In this document: positions 20,490 through 30,094 of the stretch, one piece after another
How the letters are laid out: each line of letters opens with the position of its first letter
How positions within the stretch are numbered: position 1 is the first letter of the stretch
From: Pseudomonas silvicola
Lineage (GTDB): Bacteria > Pseudomonadota > Gammaproteobacteria > Pseudomonadales > Pseudomonadaceae
Length of the DNA stretch: 64,000 nt
Assembly: GCF_026651855.1 (NCBI RefSeq)
Contig: NZ_CP093280.1
Location: 2,768,001-2,832,000, forward strand
Direction: 5' to 3'
Notes under the pieces: model-generated
What the model was told of the DNA's origin: nothing
What the model saw: only the letters and a program-made list of their open reading frames with translations
The model's database searches: none
Position numbers and translations under genes: made by a program

Positions 20490-21344
20490 TCAGCGCTTGA
20501 AACCATCGGCGATATGGTCAGCCAGGCATTCGGTAATGTCGCTGCGGCTGCTGTCGTTGCGCAGCAGCACGATGCTGGCCATGGGCAGCAGCGGCAGACC
20601 CTCGGCCTCGCCCAGAATGCGCATGTCGGCGGTGATCAGGCTTTGCAACTGGGCGGTTACCGCCAGGCCGGCGCTGACCACCGCCATGATCGCGGCCAGG
20701 CTGGGACTGGTGTACGCCACGCGGTAAGGTTTTTGCTGGGCGTCCAGGGCATGGCAAGCCCAGGCACGGCAGAAACAGTCGCTGTTGAACATCGCCAGCG
20801 GCACCGGGCTCTGTTCATGGGGCGTGAAGCCCTGGGCCTGGGCCCAGACGAAGCGCTCCTGGCGCAGCAATTGGCCGATTTCCGTGCCCGGCTCGCGGGT
20901 GACGATGGTCAGGTCCAGGTCTTGGCGAGCCATCAACTGCTTCGAGCTTTCGCAGTGCACCTCCACCTGCACCAGCGGGTAGGCCTGGGCGAACTGCGAA
21001 AGAATGCCAGGCAGAAAACGCATGGCGTAGTCGTCCGGGGTGCCGATGCGCACCGTACCCACCATGTGCGGTTGGCGCAGGGTGGTGAACACCTCGCTGT
21101 GCAGTTTGAGAATGCGCCGCGCGTACCCCAGCAGAATCTGGCCCTCGGCGGTGAGGCGCACCTGGCGGCCGTCGCGCTCGAAGAGCTGGCGCTGGAGGAT
21201 GTCTTCTTCCAGGCGTTTCATCTGCATGCTGACCGCCGACTGAGTGCGGTTCACGCGCTCGCCGGCCCGGGTGAAGCCTCCTTCGTCGGCGATGGCGACG
21301 AAGGTGCGCAGCACTTCCGAGTCGATACTTTGATAATGGGACAT
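20490..21344 (-). CDS. LysR-family transcriptional regulator
   Basis: A 284-residue regulator with the N-terminal helix-turn-helix (SEVLRTFVAIADEGGFTRAG, then RTQSAVSMQMKRLEEDI) and a substrate-binding-like domain. It is divergent from a DUF1127 gene 93 bases away and may control it. The ligand is unknown. Confidence 0.92.
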   Translation of the reverse strand: MSHYQSIDSEVLRTFVAIADEGGFTRAGERVNRTQSAVSMQMKRLEEDILQRQLFERDGRQVRLTAEGQILLGYARRILKLHSEVFTTLRQPHMVGTVRIGTPDDYAMRFLPGILSQFAQAYPLVQVEVHCESSKQLMARQDLDLTIVTREPGTEIGQLLRQERFVWAQAQGFTPHEQSPVPLAMFNSDCFCRAWACHALDAQQKPYRVAYTSPSLAAIMAVVSAGLAVTAQLQSLITADMRILGEAEGLPLLPMASIVLLRNDSSRSDITECLADHIADGFKR

Positions 21345-21437
21345 TCATCAAACTCCAAGATGGGATCCATAAGAAACATTCGTTGGATTGATCTTAAGCC
21401 CGGCGCGACACTCAGTCATCCCCAACTGGAGGGTCGG

Positions 21438-21674
21438 ATGATGAAAGGTCAAAAAGGGTATGTACTGGTGGTGCGGGTTCCGTTCAGCGGCGGCTCTATC
21501 ACGGGTGCGTGGCAGCGCCTGACAGGCAGGGTGCGGCGCTGGCGGCAACTGGCGTGGGAACGTCAACAACTGGCGGCGATGAGCGACGACATGCTCAAGG
21601 ATATCGGCATGAGCCGTGCCGATGTTGCTCAGGAAACCGAACGGCGGTTCTGGGACGACCCGCTGAAGAAGTAA
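21438..21674 (+). CDS. DUF1127 small basic protein
   Basis: A 78-residue protein with the family C-terminal helix (RRWRQLAWERQQLAAMSDDM, then LKDIGMSRADVAQE). GGAGGG lies just upstream of ATG 21438. DUF1127 proteins are small arginine-rich factors; some act in RNA turnover or metabolism of phosphate and carbon in other bacteria. It is divergent from a LysR gene. Confidence 0.85.
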   Translation: MMKGQKGYVLVVRVPFSGGSITGAWQRLTGRVRRWRQLAWERQQLAAMSDDMLKDIGMSRADVAQETERRFWDDPLKK

Positions 21675-21731
21675 CCTTGGCAAGCGGCGAAGGGCGGGGC
21701 TACTGTAGGGCGAGCCCACAAGGAGTCGTGC

Positions 21732-22940
21732 ATGCCCCAGCCCCTGACCCTGTCGATTGCCCAGGCCCGGCGCCTGGCCCTGGCCGCCCAGGGTTTCGCC
21801 CTGCGCCCACGGCAATCAGCGCTGGCGCCGACCCACTTGCTGCAGACGGTGCAGCGCCTGGGCGTGGTGCAGATCGATTCGGTGAACGCCCTGGTGCGTT
21901 CCCATTACCTGCCGCTCTTTTCCCGCCTTGGCGATTACCCCCAGGCCCTGTTCGACGAACTGGCCTGGGGGCGTGGGCGCCAGCGCAAGTTGTTCGAATA
22001 CTGGGGACATGAGGCATCGCTGATGCCCTTGGCGCTGTACCCGGCCATGGCCTGGCGCATGGCAAGGGCGGCGCAGGGCAATGGCATCTATAAAGAACTG
22101 GCGCGCTTTGGTGTCGAGCAGAAAACCGTGGTGGCGCGGGTGCTGGACACGGTGCGCGAACGAGGCGCGTTGGGCGCGGGCAGCCTGTCCACCCGGCAAG
22201 AGCGCGCCGGCCCCTGGTGGGATTGGAGCGCCGAGAAACATGCGCTGGAATGGTTGTTCGCCGCCGGCCTGGTCACCGTGGCCGGCCGCCGTGGCTTCGA
22301 GCGCCTGTATGACCTGCCCGAGCGTGTGCTGCCCAGTGCCGTGCTGAAGCGGCCGGCGCTGGAAGTCGGTGAAGCCCACCGCCAGTTGTTGCTGCACGCG
22401 GCCACGGCCTTGGGGGTGGCGACCGAACGGGACCTGCGCGATTACTTTCGCCTGGACCCCGGCGATGCGCGGCGGCACCTGGCCGAGCTGGTGGAAACCC
22501 GGCAGGTGCAACGCTGCGAGGTACAAGGGTGGCGGCAACCGGCCTATTGCGTGCGCCAGGTGCGTATTCCCCGGCAGGTAAGCGCCAGCGCATTGTTGTC
22601 ACCCTTCGATTCGTTGGTATGGGAGCGGGACCGCACCGAGCGCCTGTTCGATTTTCGCTATCGGCTGGAAATCTACACCCCGGCGCCCAAGCGGGTGTAC
22701 GGCTACTACGTGCTGCCATTCCTGCACGGTGAGCGCATCGTGGCGCGGGTGGATGTGCGGGCGGCGCGGGCCGCGGGGGAGTTGCGCGTGCTGGCGGTGC
22801 ACGAGGAAGCTGGGGGGCTGGATGAAGCCGCCCTGCAGGGGTTGGCGTTGCAATTGAAGGCGATGGCGGGGTGGCTGGGATTGGAGAGGGTGCGGGTTGA
22901 GTGCCAGCGCGGACATGGGTTGCAGGGGCTGGTCAATTGA
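21732..22940 (+). CDS. YcaQ-family DNA glycosylase-like protein (winged-helix)
   Basis: A 402-residue member of the HTH_42/YcaQ family, which unhooks DNA crosslinks or removes bulky alkylated bases. The early motif LGVVQIDSVN gives the Q-hydrophobic-D form of the catalytic triad (the E. coli YcaQ type, not the QxQ type of AlkZ). It is followed by FEYWGHEASLMPLALYP and the C-terminal FDSLVWERDRTERLFDFRY, both conserved in the family. Repair specificity cannot be read from sequence. Confidence 0.88.
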   Translation: MPQPLTLSIAQARRLALAAQGFALRPRQSALAPTHLLQTVQRLGVVQIDSVNALVRSHYLPLFSRLGDYPQALFDELAWGRGRQRKLFEYWGHEASLMPLALYPAMAWRMARAAQGNGIYKELARFGVEQKTVVARVLDTVRERGALGAGSLSTRQERAGPWWDWSAEKHALEWLFAAGLVTVAGRRGFERLYDLPERVLPSAVLKRPALEVGEAHRQLLLHAATALGVATERDLRDYFRLDPGDARRHLAELVETRQVQRCEVQGWRQPAYCVRQVRIPRQVSASALLSPFDSLVWERDRTERLFDFRYRLEIYTPAPKRVYGYYVLPFLHGERIVARVDVRAARAAGELRVLAVHEEAGGLDEAALQGLALQLKAMAGWLGLERVRVECQRGHGLQGLVN

Positions 22941-22958
22941 ATCGGTGTCGCGCTTTTC

Positions 22959-22977
22959 CCGAGCTTCGCCCGGCCCC
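22959..22977. repeat. REP-like intergenic palindrome (family B)
   Basis: CCGAGCTTCGCCCGGCCCC followed by a CCCCACGGGG hairpin between two convergent genes. A close copy is at 59254-59272 (one mismatch). Confidence 0.5.
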
Positions 22978-23016
22978 ACGGGGCCAGGCGAAATCCGGGA
23001 AGGCCGCGACGCGGCT

Positions 23017-24366
23017 CTAGCGCCGAACCTGCTTGAGCGTCTCGGCAATCATGAACGCCAGTTCCAGCGACTGGTCGGCGTTCATGCGCGGGTCGCAATG
23101 GGTGTGGTACCGGTCCGACAGGCCATCCTCGGTGATCGGCCGCGCACCGCCGATGCACTCGGTCACGTTCTGCCCCGTCATTTCGATATGAATACCGCCG
23201 GCATAGCTGCCTTCGGCCTGGTGCACCTGGAAGAACTGCTTCACTTCACTGAGGATCTGCGCGAAGTCGCGGGTCTTGTAGCCGCTGCTGGCCTTGATGG
23301 TGTTGCCGTGCATGGGGTCGCTGCTCCAAAGCACCTGGCGGCCTTCGGCCTGCACGGCGCGAATCAGGGGCGGCAAATGGTCGCCCACCTTGCCTGCGCC
23401 CATGCGGGCGATCAGGTTCAGGCGGCCAGGGTCGTTGTCGGGGTTGAGGGTGTCGATCAGCCGGATCAGGTCCTCTGGTTTCATGCTGGGGCCCACTTTG
23501 ACGCCGATGGGGTTGTGCACGCCCCGCAGGAACTCCACATGGGCGCCGTCGAGCTGGCGGGTGCGGTCGCCGATCCACAGCATGTGCGCCGAGCAGTCGT
23601 AATAGTCGTTGGTCAGGCTGTCACGGCGCACGAAGGCTTGCTCATAGTTGAGCAGCAGCGCTTCATGGGCGGTGAAGAAGCTGGTTTCGCGCAGTTGCGG
23701 GGCGCTGTCCAGGCCACAGGCACGCATGAAGGCCAGGGTTTCGTCGATGCGGTCGGCCAGTTGGTGGTATTTCTCGGCCAGCGCCGAATTGGCGATGAAG
23801 TCCAGGTTCCACTTGTGCACCTGATGAAGGTCGGCAAAACCGCCCTGGGCGAAGGCGCGCAGCAGGTTCAGGGAGGCGGTGGCCTGGTGGTAAGCCTGCT
23901 GCAGGCGCTCGGGGTCCGGGGTGCGGCTTTTTTCGTCGAAGCCGATGCCATTGACGATGTCACCGCGGTAGGCCGGCAGCGTCACACCGTCGATGGTTTC
24001 GTCGTTGGCCGAGCGCGGCTTGGCGAACTGTCCGGCCATGCGCCCCACCTTGACCACCGGGCAGCCTGCGGCGAAGGTCATGACAATGGCCATTTGCAGC
24101 AGCACCTTGAAGGTGTCGCGGATCTTGGCCGCGGAGAATTCGGCGAAGCTCTCCGCGCAGTCACCGCCTTGCAGCAGAAAGGCGCGGCCCTGGGTGACTT
24201 CAGCGAACTGGCGGCGCAGTTCCCGGGCCTCCCCGGCGAACACCAGGGGCGGGTAGCTGGCCAGGGTCTGTTCGACCTGCGCCAGGCGGGCGGCGTCGGG
24301 ATAATGGGGTTGTTGCTGGATCGGCAGGGCGCGCCAGCTCTCGGGGGTCCAGGGTTGGCTCATCAT
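23017..24366 (-). CDS. Class II 3-deoxy-7-phosphoheptulonate (DAHP) synthase
   Basis: Condenses phosphoenolpyruvate with erythrose 4-phosphate, the first shikimate-pathway step. The 449-residue length is typical of class II. Visible motifs are [10 protein letters not shown] (metal-binding Cys), [22 protein letters not shown]-equivalent [28 protein letters not shown], and the C-terminal HTHCDPRMN. Start at ATG 24366 (a second ATG follows at once) behind an AGAAGAG site. It stands alone, divergent from the spermidine-synthase-like gene. Pseudomonads also carry class I enzymes elsewhere. Confidence 0.96.
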   Translation of the reverse strand: MMSQPWTPESWRALPIQQQPHYPDAARLAQVEQTLASYPPLVFAGEARELRRQFAEVTQGRAFLLQGGDCAESFAEFSAAKIRDTFKVLLQMAIVMTFAAGCPVVKVGRMAGQFAKPRSANDETIDGVTLPAYRGDIVNGIGFDEKSRTPDPERLQQAYHQATASLNLLRAFAQGGFADLHQVHKWNLDFIANSALAEKYHQLADRIDETLAFMRACGLDSAPQLRETSFFTAHEALLLNYEQAFVRRDSLTNDYYDCSAHMLWIGDRTRQLDGAHVEFLRGVHNPIGVKVGPSMKPEDLIRLIDTLNPDNDPGRLNLIARMGAGKVGDHLPPLIRAVQAEGRQVLWSSDPMHGNTIKASSGYKTRDFAQILSEVKQFFQVHQAEGSYAGGIHIEMTGQNVTECIGGARPITEDGLSDRYHTHCDPRMNADQSLELAFMIAETLKQVRR

Positions 24367-24463
24367 GGGCTCTTCTTGTTCAGGGAGTGGGAACTGCAAG
24401 CTCGCAGCTTGCAGCTTTCCCCCCAGATGCGACAATCGGTTTTTTCCAGTTTGATGAGCGCCC

Positions 24464-25243
24464 GTGGTGCAAGACAACGAACCCGAAGTACCCCGCGAGC
24501 GCGTCGAGCGTGTGCTGGCTGAAGTGCATGACCCATTTGGCATGATTCGCGTGCTGGAAGTGGAGGATTACCGCTTCCTGGAATTTGGCGATGCCATCGA
24601 GCAGAGCTGTGTGTTCACTGCCGACCCCAGCTGGCTGGAGTATGACTACACCCGCGCCATGCTGATCGGCGCGCTGTGCCATGAACAACCTGAAAGCGCG
24701 CTGTTCCTGGGCCTGGGTGCTGGCACCCTGACCCAGGCTTGCCTGAAGTTCCTGCCCCTGGAAGACGTCGAGGCCATCGAGCTGCGTCCGGACGTGCCAC
24801 GCCTGGCCATCGAGTTTCTGGGCCTGGATGACGACCCGCGCCTTTATATCCGCACCGGTGACGCGCTGGAGCTGCTGCCCACGGCAGAACCGGCGGACCT
24901 GATCTTCGTCGACCTGTACACCGACCACGGCCCCGGTGTCGGCCACCTGGCCTGGCGCTTTCTGGAAGACTGCCAGAAACGCCTGAACCCGGGCGGCTGG
25001 CTGATCATCAACCAATGGGCCGGTGATGACGGCAAGCCACTGGGTGCGGCGCTGTTGCGCGGGTTGTACCACCGCCACTACTGGGAGCTGCCGGTGACCG
25101 AGGGCAACGTCATACTGATCATTCCGGCCGAGCTGGATCAGGAGTTGGACCTGGAGGCCCTGAAGACCCGCGCCGATGCGCTGATGCCGCGCTTGGGTTA
25201 TTCGTTGCAGGGGCTGATCGCTCAGTTGCGCCCGGCGTCCTGA
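24464..25243 (+). CDS. Spermidine synthase-like methyltransferase-fold protein
   Basis: A 259-residue Rossmann protein of the SpeE-like group: [18 protein letters not shown] (nucleotide-binding loop), [10 protein letters not shown] (acidic strand end) and [11 protein letters not shown] (active-site-like Asp). It lacks the full polyamine-binding set of true spermidine synthases, so aminopropyl transfer is not assured. It starts with GTG 24464; the next ATG would cut into the beta-strand region. Divergent from the DAHP synthase gene. Confidence 0.82.
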   Translation: MVQDNEPEVPRERVERVLAEVHDPFGMIRVLEVEDYRFLEFGDAIEQSCVFTADPSWLEYDYTRAMLIGALCHEQPESALFLGLGAGTLTQACLKFLPLEDVEAIELRPDVPRLAIEFLGLDDDPRLYIRTGDALELLPTAEPADLIFVDLYTDHGPGVGHLAWRFLEDCQKRLNPGGWLIINQWAGDDGKPLGAALLRGLYHRHYWELPVTEGNVILIIPAELDQELDLEALKTRADALMPRLGYSLQGLIAQLRPAS

Positions 25244-25388
25244 TTCGGGGCTTGCGGACGGGCGGTAGGTGAAACGATTAAGTCGGGGCGCCGTTCTCTG
25301 CGGGGCGGCGGCGCGCGAAGCCTGTGACCACCGTGGCTTCAGCCGTCTGCCGCTGATAAAAAACTCTCACGTGCACGGCGTTTTCAGG

Positions 25389-25614
25389 TATAGTGCGCGC
25401 CGGTCTTTAATCAGGCCGCGTTCAGGTAGCGCAATCCCCCGAAGACAACTTCGACTGCACGTCCGTTTCACGGACTCTCCCTGACGATTCTTTTTTTCAT
25501 TCAATCGTTTTCGCAAATCCCCGCCGACAAAGCTGCCAGGGTGACTCTCGAGTCTTACAAGGCATGCGCAGCTTTGGAGCATGGGTCTTTGCGGATGCAC
25601 TTAGAGGCAGACCC
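25389..25614 (+). promoter_or_regulatory. csdA promoter -10 and long 5' leader
   Basis: TATAGT (25389-25394) followed by GCGCGCC forms a good -10 with GC-rich discriminator; the -35 is weak. Transcription from here would give a leader of about 215 bases. It contains a hairpin-forming stretch around 25462-25490 followed by a T-run. Long leaders are common in cold-shock helicase genes. The 371-base gap (25244-25614) has no gene. Confidence 0.5.
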
Positions 25615-27279
25615 ATGACCCAGGAAACCGGCGGCTTCGCCGCTCTCGGACTTAACCCGAATATTGTTGCAGCCGTCATCGCGACCGGCTACGAAGAGCC
25701 GTCGGCTATTCAGCAGCAATCGATCCCAATCATCCTGGAAGGTCATGACATGATCGGCCAGGCGCAGACAGGTACCGGCAAGACCGCTGCCTTCGCACTG
25801 CCGATTCTGAATCGCATCGACCCGAGCAAGCGCGAGCCGCAAGCCCTGATCCTGGCGCCAACCCGTGAGTTGGCGCTGCAAGTAGCCACTGCATTCGAAA
25901 CCTACTCCAAGCAGATGCCTGGCGTAACCGTAGTGGCCGTGTATGGCGGTGCCCCGATGGGCCCGCAATTGAAAGCTATCCGTAACGGCGCGCAAATCGT
26001 CGTGGCTACCCCTGGCCGTCTCTGCGACCACCTGCGTCGTGACGAGAAGGTCCTGGCCACCGTGAACCACCTGGTTCTCGACGAAGCCGACGAAATGCTC
26101 AAGCTGGGCTTCATGGATGATCTGGAAGTCATCTTCAAGGCCATGCCTGAAAGCCGTCAGACCGTACTGTTCTCGGCTACCCTGCCGCAGTCCATCCGTG
26201 CGATCGCCGAGCGTCACCTGAAAGACCCGAAACACGTCAAGATCCAGAGCAAGACCCAGACCGTCACCGCGATCGAGCAGGCTCACCTGCTGGTTCACGC
26301 CGACCAGAAGACTTCCGCCGTCCTGCGCCTGCTGGAAGTGGAAGAATTCGATGCGCTGATCGCCTTCGTGCGTACCAAGCAAGCGACCCTGGACCTGGCC
26401 AGCGCCCTGGAAGCCAAAGGCTACAAGGCCGCCGCCCTGAACGGCGACATTGCCCAGAACCAGCGTGAGCGCGTCATCGACTCGCTGAAGGATGGCCGCC
26501 TGGACATCGTCGTCGCTACCGACGTCGCTGCCCGTGGTCTGGACGTACCGCGCATCACTCACGTGTTCAACGTTGACATGCCGTACGACCCGGAATCCTA
26601 CGTTCACCGTATCGGCCGTACTGGCCGTGCCGGTCGCGAAGGCCGCGCACTGCTGCTGGTCACCCCGCGTGAACGCCGCATGCTGCAGGTCATCGAGCGT
26701 GTAACCGGTCAGAAGGTTGCCGAAGTTCGCCTGCCGAACGCCCAGGCCGTACTGGATGCCCGCATCAAGAAGCTGACCAACGGCCTGGCGCCACTGGTCG
26801 GTGATGCGGAAGCTACCCACGGCGACCTGCTGGACCGCCTGACGGCCGACATCGGTTGCTCGCCGCGTGCCCTGGCCGCTGCGCTGCTGCGCAAGGCCAC
26901 CAATGGCCAGGCGCTGACCCTGGAAGCCGTGGAGCGCGAGCAGCCGCTGGTGCCAACCAGCGCGCCACGCGAGCGCACCACCGGTGACCGTCCTGAGCGT
27001 GGTGACCGCGAACGTCGCGCGCCAATGCCGCTGGGCGAAGGCCGTGCCCGTTGCCGCACCGCCCTGGGTGCACGCGACGGTATCGCCGCGAAAAACCTGC
27101 TGGGTGCCATCCTCAACGAGGGCGGCCTGGCCCGCGAAGCGATCGGCCGTATCCAGGTACGCGACAGCTTCAGCCTGGTCGAGCTGCCTGAGGAAGGCCT
27201 GGAGAAGCTGCTGGCCAAGCTCAAGGACACTCGCGTTGCTGGCAAGCAGCTGAAGCTGCGTCGCTATCGCGAAGACTGA
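25615..27279 (+). CDS. csdA: DEAD-box ATP-dependent RNA helicase CsdA/DeaD
   Basis: A 554-residue helicase acting in ribosome assembly and mRNA turnover, usually cold-induced. Q motif (IQQQSIP), Walker A (AQTGTGKTAAFALP), DEAD (LVLDEADEMLKLGF), SAT, RGLDVPRITHV and HRIGRTGRAGREG are all present. The C-terminal third has an arginine-rich linker (RERTTGDRPERGDRERR) and a DbpA-like RNA-binding domain (GARDGIAAKNLLGAILNEGG). ATG 25615 follows AGAGGCAG; an upstream in-frame ATG at 25564 is non-homologous leader. Confidence 0.96.
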   Translation: MTQETGGFAALGLNPNIVAAVIATGYEEPSAIQQQSIPIILEGHDMIGQAQTGTGKTAAFALPILNRIDPSKREPQALILAPTRELALQVATAFETYSKQMPGVTVVAVYGGAPMGPQLKAIRNGAQIVVATPGRLCDHLRRDEKVLATVNHLVLDEADEMLKLGFMDDLEVIFKAMPESRQTVLFSATLPQSIRAIAERHLKDPKHVKIQSKTQTVTAIEQAHLLVHADQKTSAVLRLLEVEEFDALIAFVRTKQATLDLASALEAKGYKAAALNGDIAQNQRERVIDSLKDGRLDIVVATDVAARGLDVPRITHVFNVDMPYDPESYVHRIGRTGRAGREGRALLLVTPRERRMLQVIERVTGQKVAEVRLPNAQAVLDARIKKLTNGLAPLVGDAEATHGDLLDRLTADIGCSPRALAAALLRKATNGQALTLEAVEREQPLVPTSAPRERTTGDRPERGDRERRAPMPLGEGRARCRTALGARDGIAAKNLLGAILNEGGLAREAIGRIQVRDSFSLVELPEEGLEKLLAKLKDTRVAGKQLKLRRYRED

Positions 27280-27308
27280 TCCTGCCTTGCGGCTGATCTG
27301 AAATGAAA

Positions 27309-27339
27309 AATCCCCGGCCTGGTGCCGGGGATTTTTTTT
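27309..27339. terminator. Terminator after csdA
   Basis: The perfect stem AATCCCCGGC / GCCGGGGATT has a 5-base loop and is followed by TTTTTT on the plus strand. The A-run to its left also suits the convergent dioxygenase gene. Confidence 0.92.
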
Positions 27340-27365
27340 GTCCAGCTACAGGTGCTGGCTTGCCC

Positions 27366-28133
27366 TCAATCGAACCGGTAGATGTCCATCCCCAGTGCCC
27401 CCAGCGTCCAGCCGGCATGGGCTAGGCTGAACCGGTCACCCGCCCCGCGCGCAAAGTACAGCGGCAGCAAGTGTTCATCGCTCGGGTGGTTTCGCGCCGC
27501 ATGGGGCGCCCGCTGGCGGTAGTCGAGCAACGCAGCTTCATCGTCTGCCTCGAGCTTCTCCAGCATCCAGTCCCGGAACGCCTTGGCCCAGGGCGTGGCG
27601 TGTTCAGGGCCGGCGTGCCAGTCAAGCTCGCGCAGGTTATGGGTGATGCTGCCAGAACCGATCAGCAGCACGCCCTCACTGCGCAACCCGGCCAGGGCCT
27701 GGCCAACCAGCAGCTGCAATTGTGGCCCCAGGCGGCTGGGCAGTGAGACCTGTACCACCGGAATGTCGGCTGCCGGGTACATCAGCGACAGCGGTACCCA
27801 GGCGCCGTGATCGAAAGGCCGCTTGGGGTCCAGGCGCGCGGGCAGGCGCACGTCAGTCAGGCGCTGGGCGATGCGTGCCGCCAGCGCGGGCTCACCCGGC
27901 GCCGGGTATTGCACGGCGAACAGTTCGGGCGGGAAGCCGCCGAAGTCGTGCCAGGTTTCCGGATGGGGGCTGCCGGTAACCAGCAGCTCATGGCTTTCCC
28001 AGTGCGCCGATACCACCACGATGGCCGTGGGCCGTGGCAGTTCGGCGGCCAGCCTGGCCAGTGCCGGGCCACTGGCACCAGGCTCCAGGGCAAGCATGGG
28101 CGAACCGTGGGAGATGAACAGGCTGGGAAGCAT
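27366..28133 (-). CDS. DODA-type extradiol ring-cleavage dioxygenase
   Basis: A 255-residue LigB-fold enzyme. Conserved metal and active-site histidines appear in FISHGSPMLAL (His near residue 8), VVSAHWES (near 48), FDHGAWVPLSLMYP and GSGSITHNL. It is related to E. coli YgiD (DOPA dioxygenase), which opens catechols with Fe or Zn. ATG 28133 follows AGGACTTCC; the longer frame overlaps the divergent tpm gene and is unlikely. The physiological substrate is unknown. Confidence 0.9.
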   Translation of the reverse strand: MLPSLFISHGSPMLALEPGASGPALARLAAELPRPTAIVVVSAHWESHELLVTGSPHPETWHDFGGFPPELFAVQYPAPGEPALAARIAQRLTDVRLPARLDPKRPFDHGAWVPLSLMYPAADIPVVQVSLPSRLGPQLQLLVGQALAGLRSEGVLLIGSGSITHNLRELDWHAGPEHATPWAKAFRDWMLEKLEADDEAALLDYRQRAPHAARNHPSDEHLLPLYFARGAGDRFSLAHAGWTLGALGMDIYRFD

Positions 28134-28236
28134 GATGGAAGTCCTGAGCGTTAAGATGGGATTATCTTCGGCCACTGAATGATCTAAATCTAATATAAGT
28201 TTTAGTGCCATTTGATCGATTTTTTCAGGAGCAAGC

Positions 28237-28890
28237 ATGCAGGCGGATTTTTGGCAGGAGCGCTGGCATCACAACCAGATTGGTTTTCACCAGGCGGCGG
28301 TCAACCCCTATCTTCAGGCTCATTGGCCTGGCTTGGGTTTGGCATCGGGTGTTGGGGTGCTGGTGCCCCTGTGTGGCAAGAGTCTGGACCTGGCCTGGCT
28401 GGCGGGGCAGGGGATGCGCGTAGTCGGCGTGGAGTTGGCGCAGAAGGCCGTGGAGGCGTTCTTCTCTGAGCACGGGCTTGAGCCCGAGGTTCAGACCCGC
28501 GGGGCCTTCAGGTGCTATCAGGCCGGCGATGTACAGCTGTGGTGTGGTGATTTCTTTGCGCTGACGGCTGCCGACGTGGCCAGTTGCACGGCGCTTTACG
28601 ACCGTGCGGCGCTGATCGCCTTGCCGCCGTCCATGCGTGAGCGTTATGTGCGCCACCTTGCCGACATCCTGCCGCACGCCCGCGCGGGGCTGCTCGTGAC
28701 GCTGGAATATGACCAGTCGTTGCTGCCCGGGCCGCCATTCGCAGTGGCGGAGGAGGAAGCGCGGGCGTTGTATGGCAGGGATTGGACGGTACAACAGGTG
28801 GAGTGCCGGGATGTGCTGGCCGAGAGCCCCAAGCAGCGCAATGCAGGCGCGGATTACCTCAATGAGCGGGTGTATCAGTTGTCCAGGTAG
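28237..28890 (+). CDS. tpm: Thiopurine S-methyltransferase
   Basis: A 217-residue SAM-dependent methyltransferase; bacterial Tpm methylates thiopurines and also selenium and tellurium oxyanions. MQADFWQERWHHNQIGFHQ is the family start, VLVPLCGKSLDLAWLAGQGM then VVGVELAQKAVEAFF form the SAM site, and YDRAALIALPPSMRERYV follows. Start ATG 28237 has an AGGAG site (TTCAGGAGCAAGC). Divergent from the dioxygenase. Confidence 0.96.
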   Translation: MQADFWQERWHHNQIGFHQAAVNPYLQAHWPGLGLASGVGVLVPLCGKSLDLAWLAGQGMRVVGVELAQKAVEAFFSEHGLEPEVQTRGAFRCYQAGDVQLWCGDFFALTAADVASCTALYDRAALIALPPSMRERYVRHLADILPHARAGLLVTLEYDQSLLPGPPFAVAEEEARALYGRDWTVQQVECRDVLAESPKQRNAGADYLNERVYQLSR

Positions 28891-28940
28891 CCCAGGCGCT
28901 TGTGGATCTCCCCCGGTGCCACACGGGGGAGGGTAGGGCT

Positions 28941-29828
28941 TCAACCGCGGCGGCGCAGTGCCTCGATGCGGTCTTCCAGTGGCGGGTGGCTCATCAGCAG
29001 CCCGGCCAGGCCGTGCTTCAGGCCACCGTTGATGCCGAAGGCGGTCAGGGTGTCAGGCATGTGCACCGGCACGCCCTGTTCCGAGCGCAGGCGCTGCAGC
29101 GCGCTGATCATGGCCCCGGTGCCGGCCAGGCGGGCACCGGCGTCGTCGGCGCGGAATTCGCGTTTGCGCGAGAACCACATGACGATGATGCTGGCCAGGA
29201 TGCCCAGCACGATTTCGGCGAAGATGGTTGCGATGAAGTAGGCCATGCCCTGGCCTTCTTCATTCTTGAAGATGACCTTGTCGACGAAATTGCCGATGAT
29301 GCGGGCGAAGAACATCACGAAGGTGTTCACCACGCCCTGCACCAGCGCCAGGGTGACCATGTCGCCGTTGGCCACGTGGCCGATCTCGTGGGCCAGCACC
29401 GCTTTCACTTCTTCGGGCGAGAAACGCTCCAGCAAGCCCTGGCTGACCGCCACCAGTGCGTCGTTCTTGTTCCAGCCGGTGGCGAAGGCGTTGGCCTCGT
29501 AGGCCGGGAAGATGCCCACCTCGGGCATCTTGATGCCCGCTTCGCGGGACAGTTGCTCCACGGTCGCCAGCAGCCATTGTTCATGGCGGGTACGCGGCTG
29601 GCTGATGATCTGCGTGCTGGTGCTCATCTTCGCCATCCATTTGGAGATGAACAGCGAGAAGAGCGAGCCGGCGAAGCCGAACACGGCGCAGAAGACCAGC
29701 AATTGGTTGAGGTTCAGATCCACGCCGTTGGCCGCCATGAACCCGTTGAAGCCGAAAAGGCTCAGGGTAATGCTGGCAATCAGCACGACCGCAAGGTTGG
29801 TGGCAAGAAACAGCAAGATGCGCATCAT
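28941..29828 (-). CDS. htpX: Membrane zinc metalloprotease HtpX
   Basis: A 295-residue M48 protease that, with FtsH, degrades damaged inner-membrane proteins. Four hydrophobic segments (about 4-24, 38-58, 155-178, 195-218) and the HEIGH zinc motif ([15 protein letters not shown]) with the third ligand in FRADDAGA are present. Two N-terminal helices place the active site in the cytosol. A heat-shock-like promoter lies about 45-75 bases upstream. Confidence 0.97.
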   Translation of the reverse strand: MMRILLFLATNLAVVLIASITLSLFGFNGFMAANGVDLNLNQLLVFCAVFGFAGSLFSLFISKWMAKMSTSTQIISQPRTRHEQWLLATVEQLSREAGIKMPEVGIFPAYEANAFATGWNKNDALVAVSQGLLERFSPEEVKAVLAHEIGHVANGDMVTLALVQGVVNTFVMFFARIIGNFVDKVIFKNEEGQGMAYFIATIFAEIVLGILASIIVMWFSRKREFRADDAGARLAGTGAMISALQRLRSEQGVPVHMPDTLTAFGINGGLKHGLAGLLMSHPPLEDRIEALRRRG

Positions 29829-29873
29829 GGTTGTTACGTACTCCTGACGGAAGAAATTGTCGCGTTGTCCGGT

Positions 29874-29901
29874 ATATAAGGGGCGGGGGCCGGTGATTCA
29901 A
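29874..29901 (-). promoter_or_regulatory. Candidate htpX promoter (sigma-32-like or sigma-70)
   Basis: Read on the minus strand: TTGAAT, a GC-rich spacer, then CCCCTTATAT. As sigma-70 the spacing TTGAAT-17-TATATA is ideal; as sigma-32 the CCCCTTAT block resembles CCCCAT. HtpX is heat-inducible in E. coli. Confidence 0.5.
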
Positions 29902-30094
29902 CAAGGCGACTATTTCAAACTGTGTCACAACCTGGATTCTAGACAGCGGAGCGCTACCGCCGTGGGGTGGCGGGATCAACGGTTGTGAGGAGATGTGTTA
30001 CCGGATGCGTAGCAGCCCCTTCCAGCGGCTGCGTCCGTGAGAGCTGGCAAGCCAGCCCCCACAGGAGGCAGGGAAAAGTGTTTCTACGACTCGG

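Noticed and set aside
22897-24522. 541-residue plus-strand frame opposite the DAHP synthase gene
   Set aside because: Shadow of a gene with complete catalytic motifs; no family features of its own.
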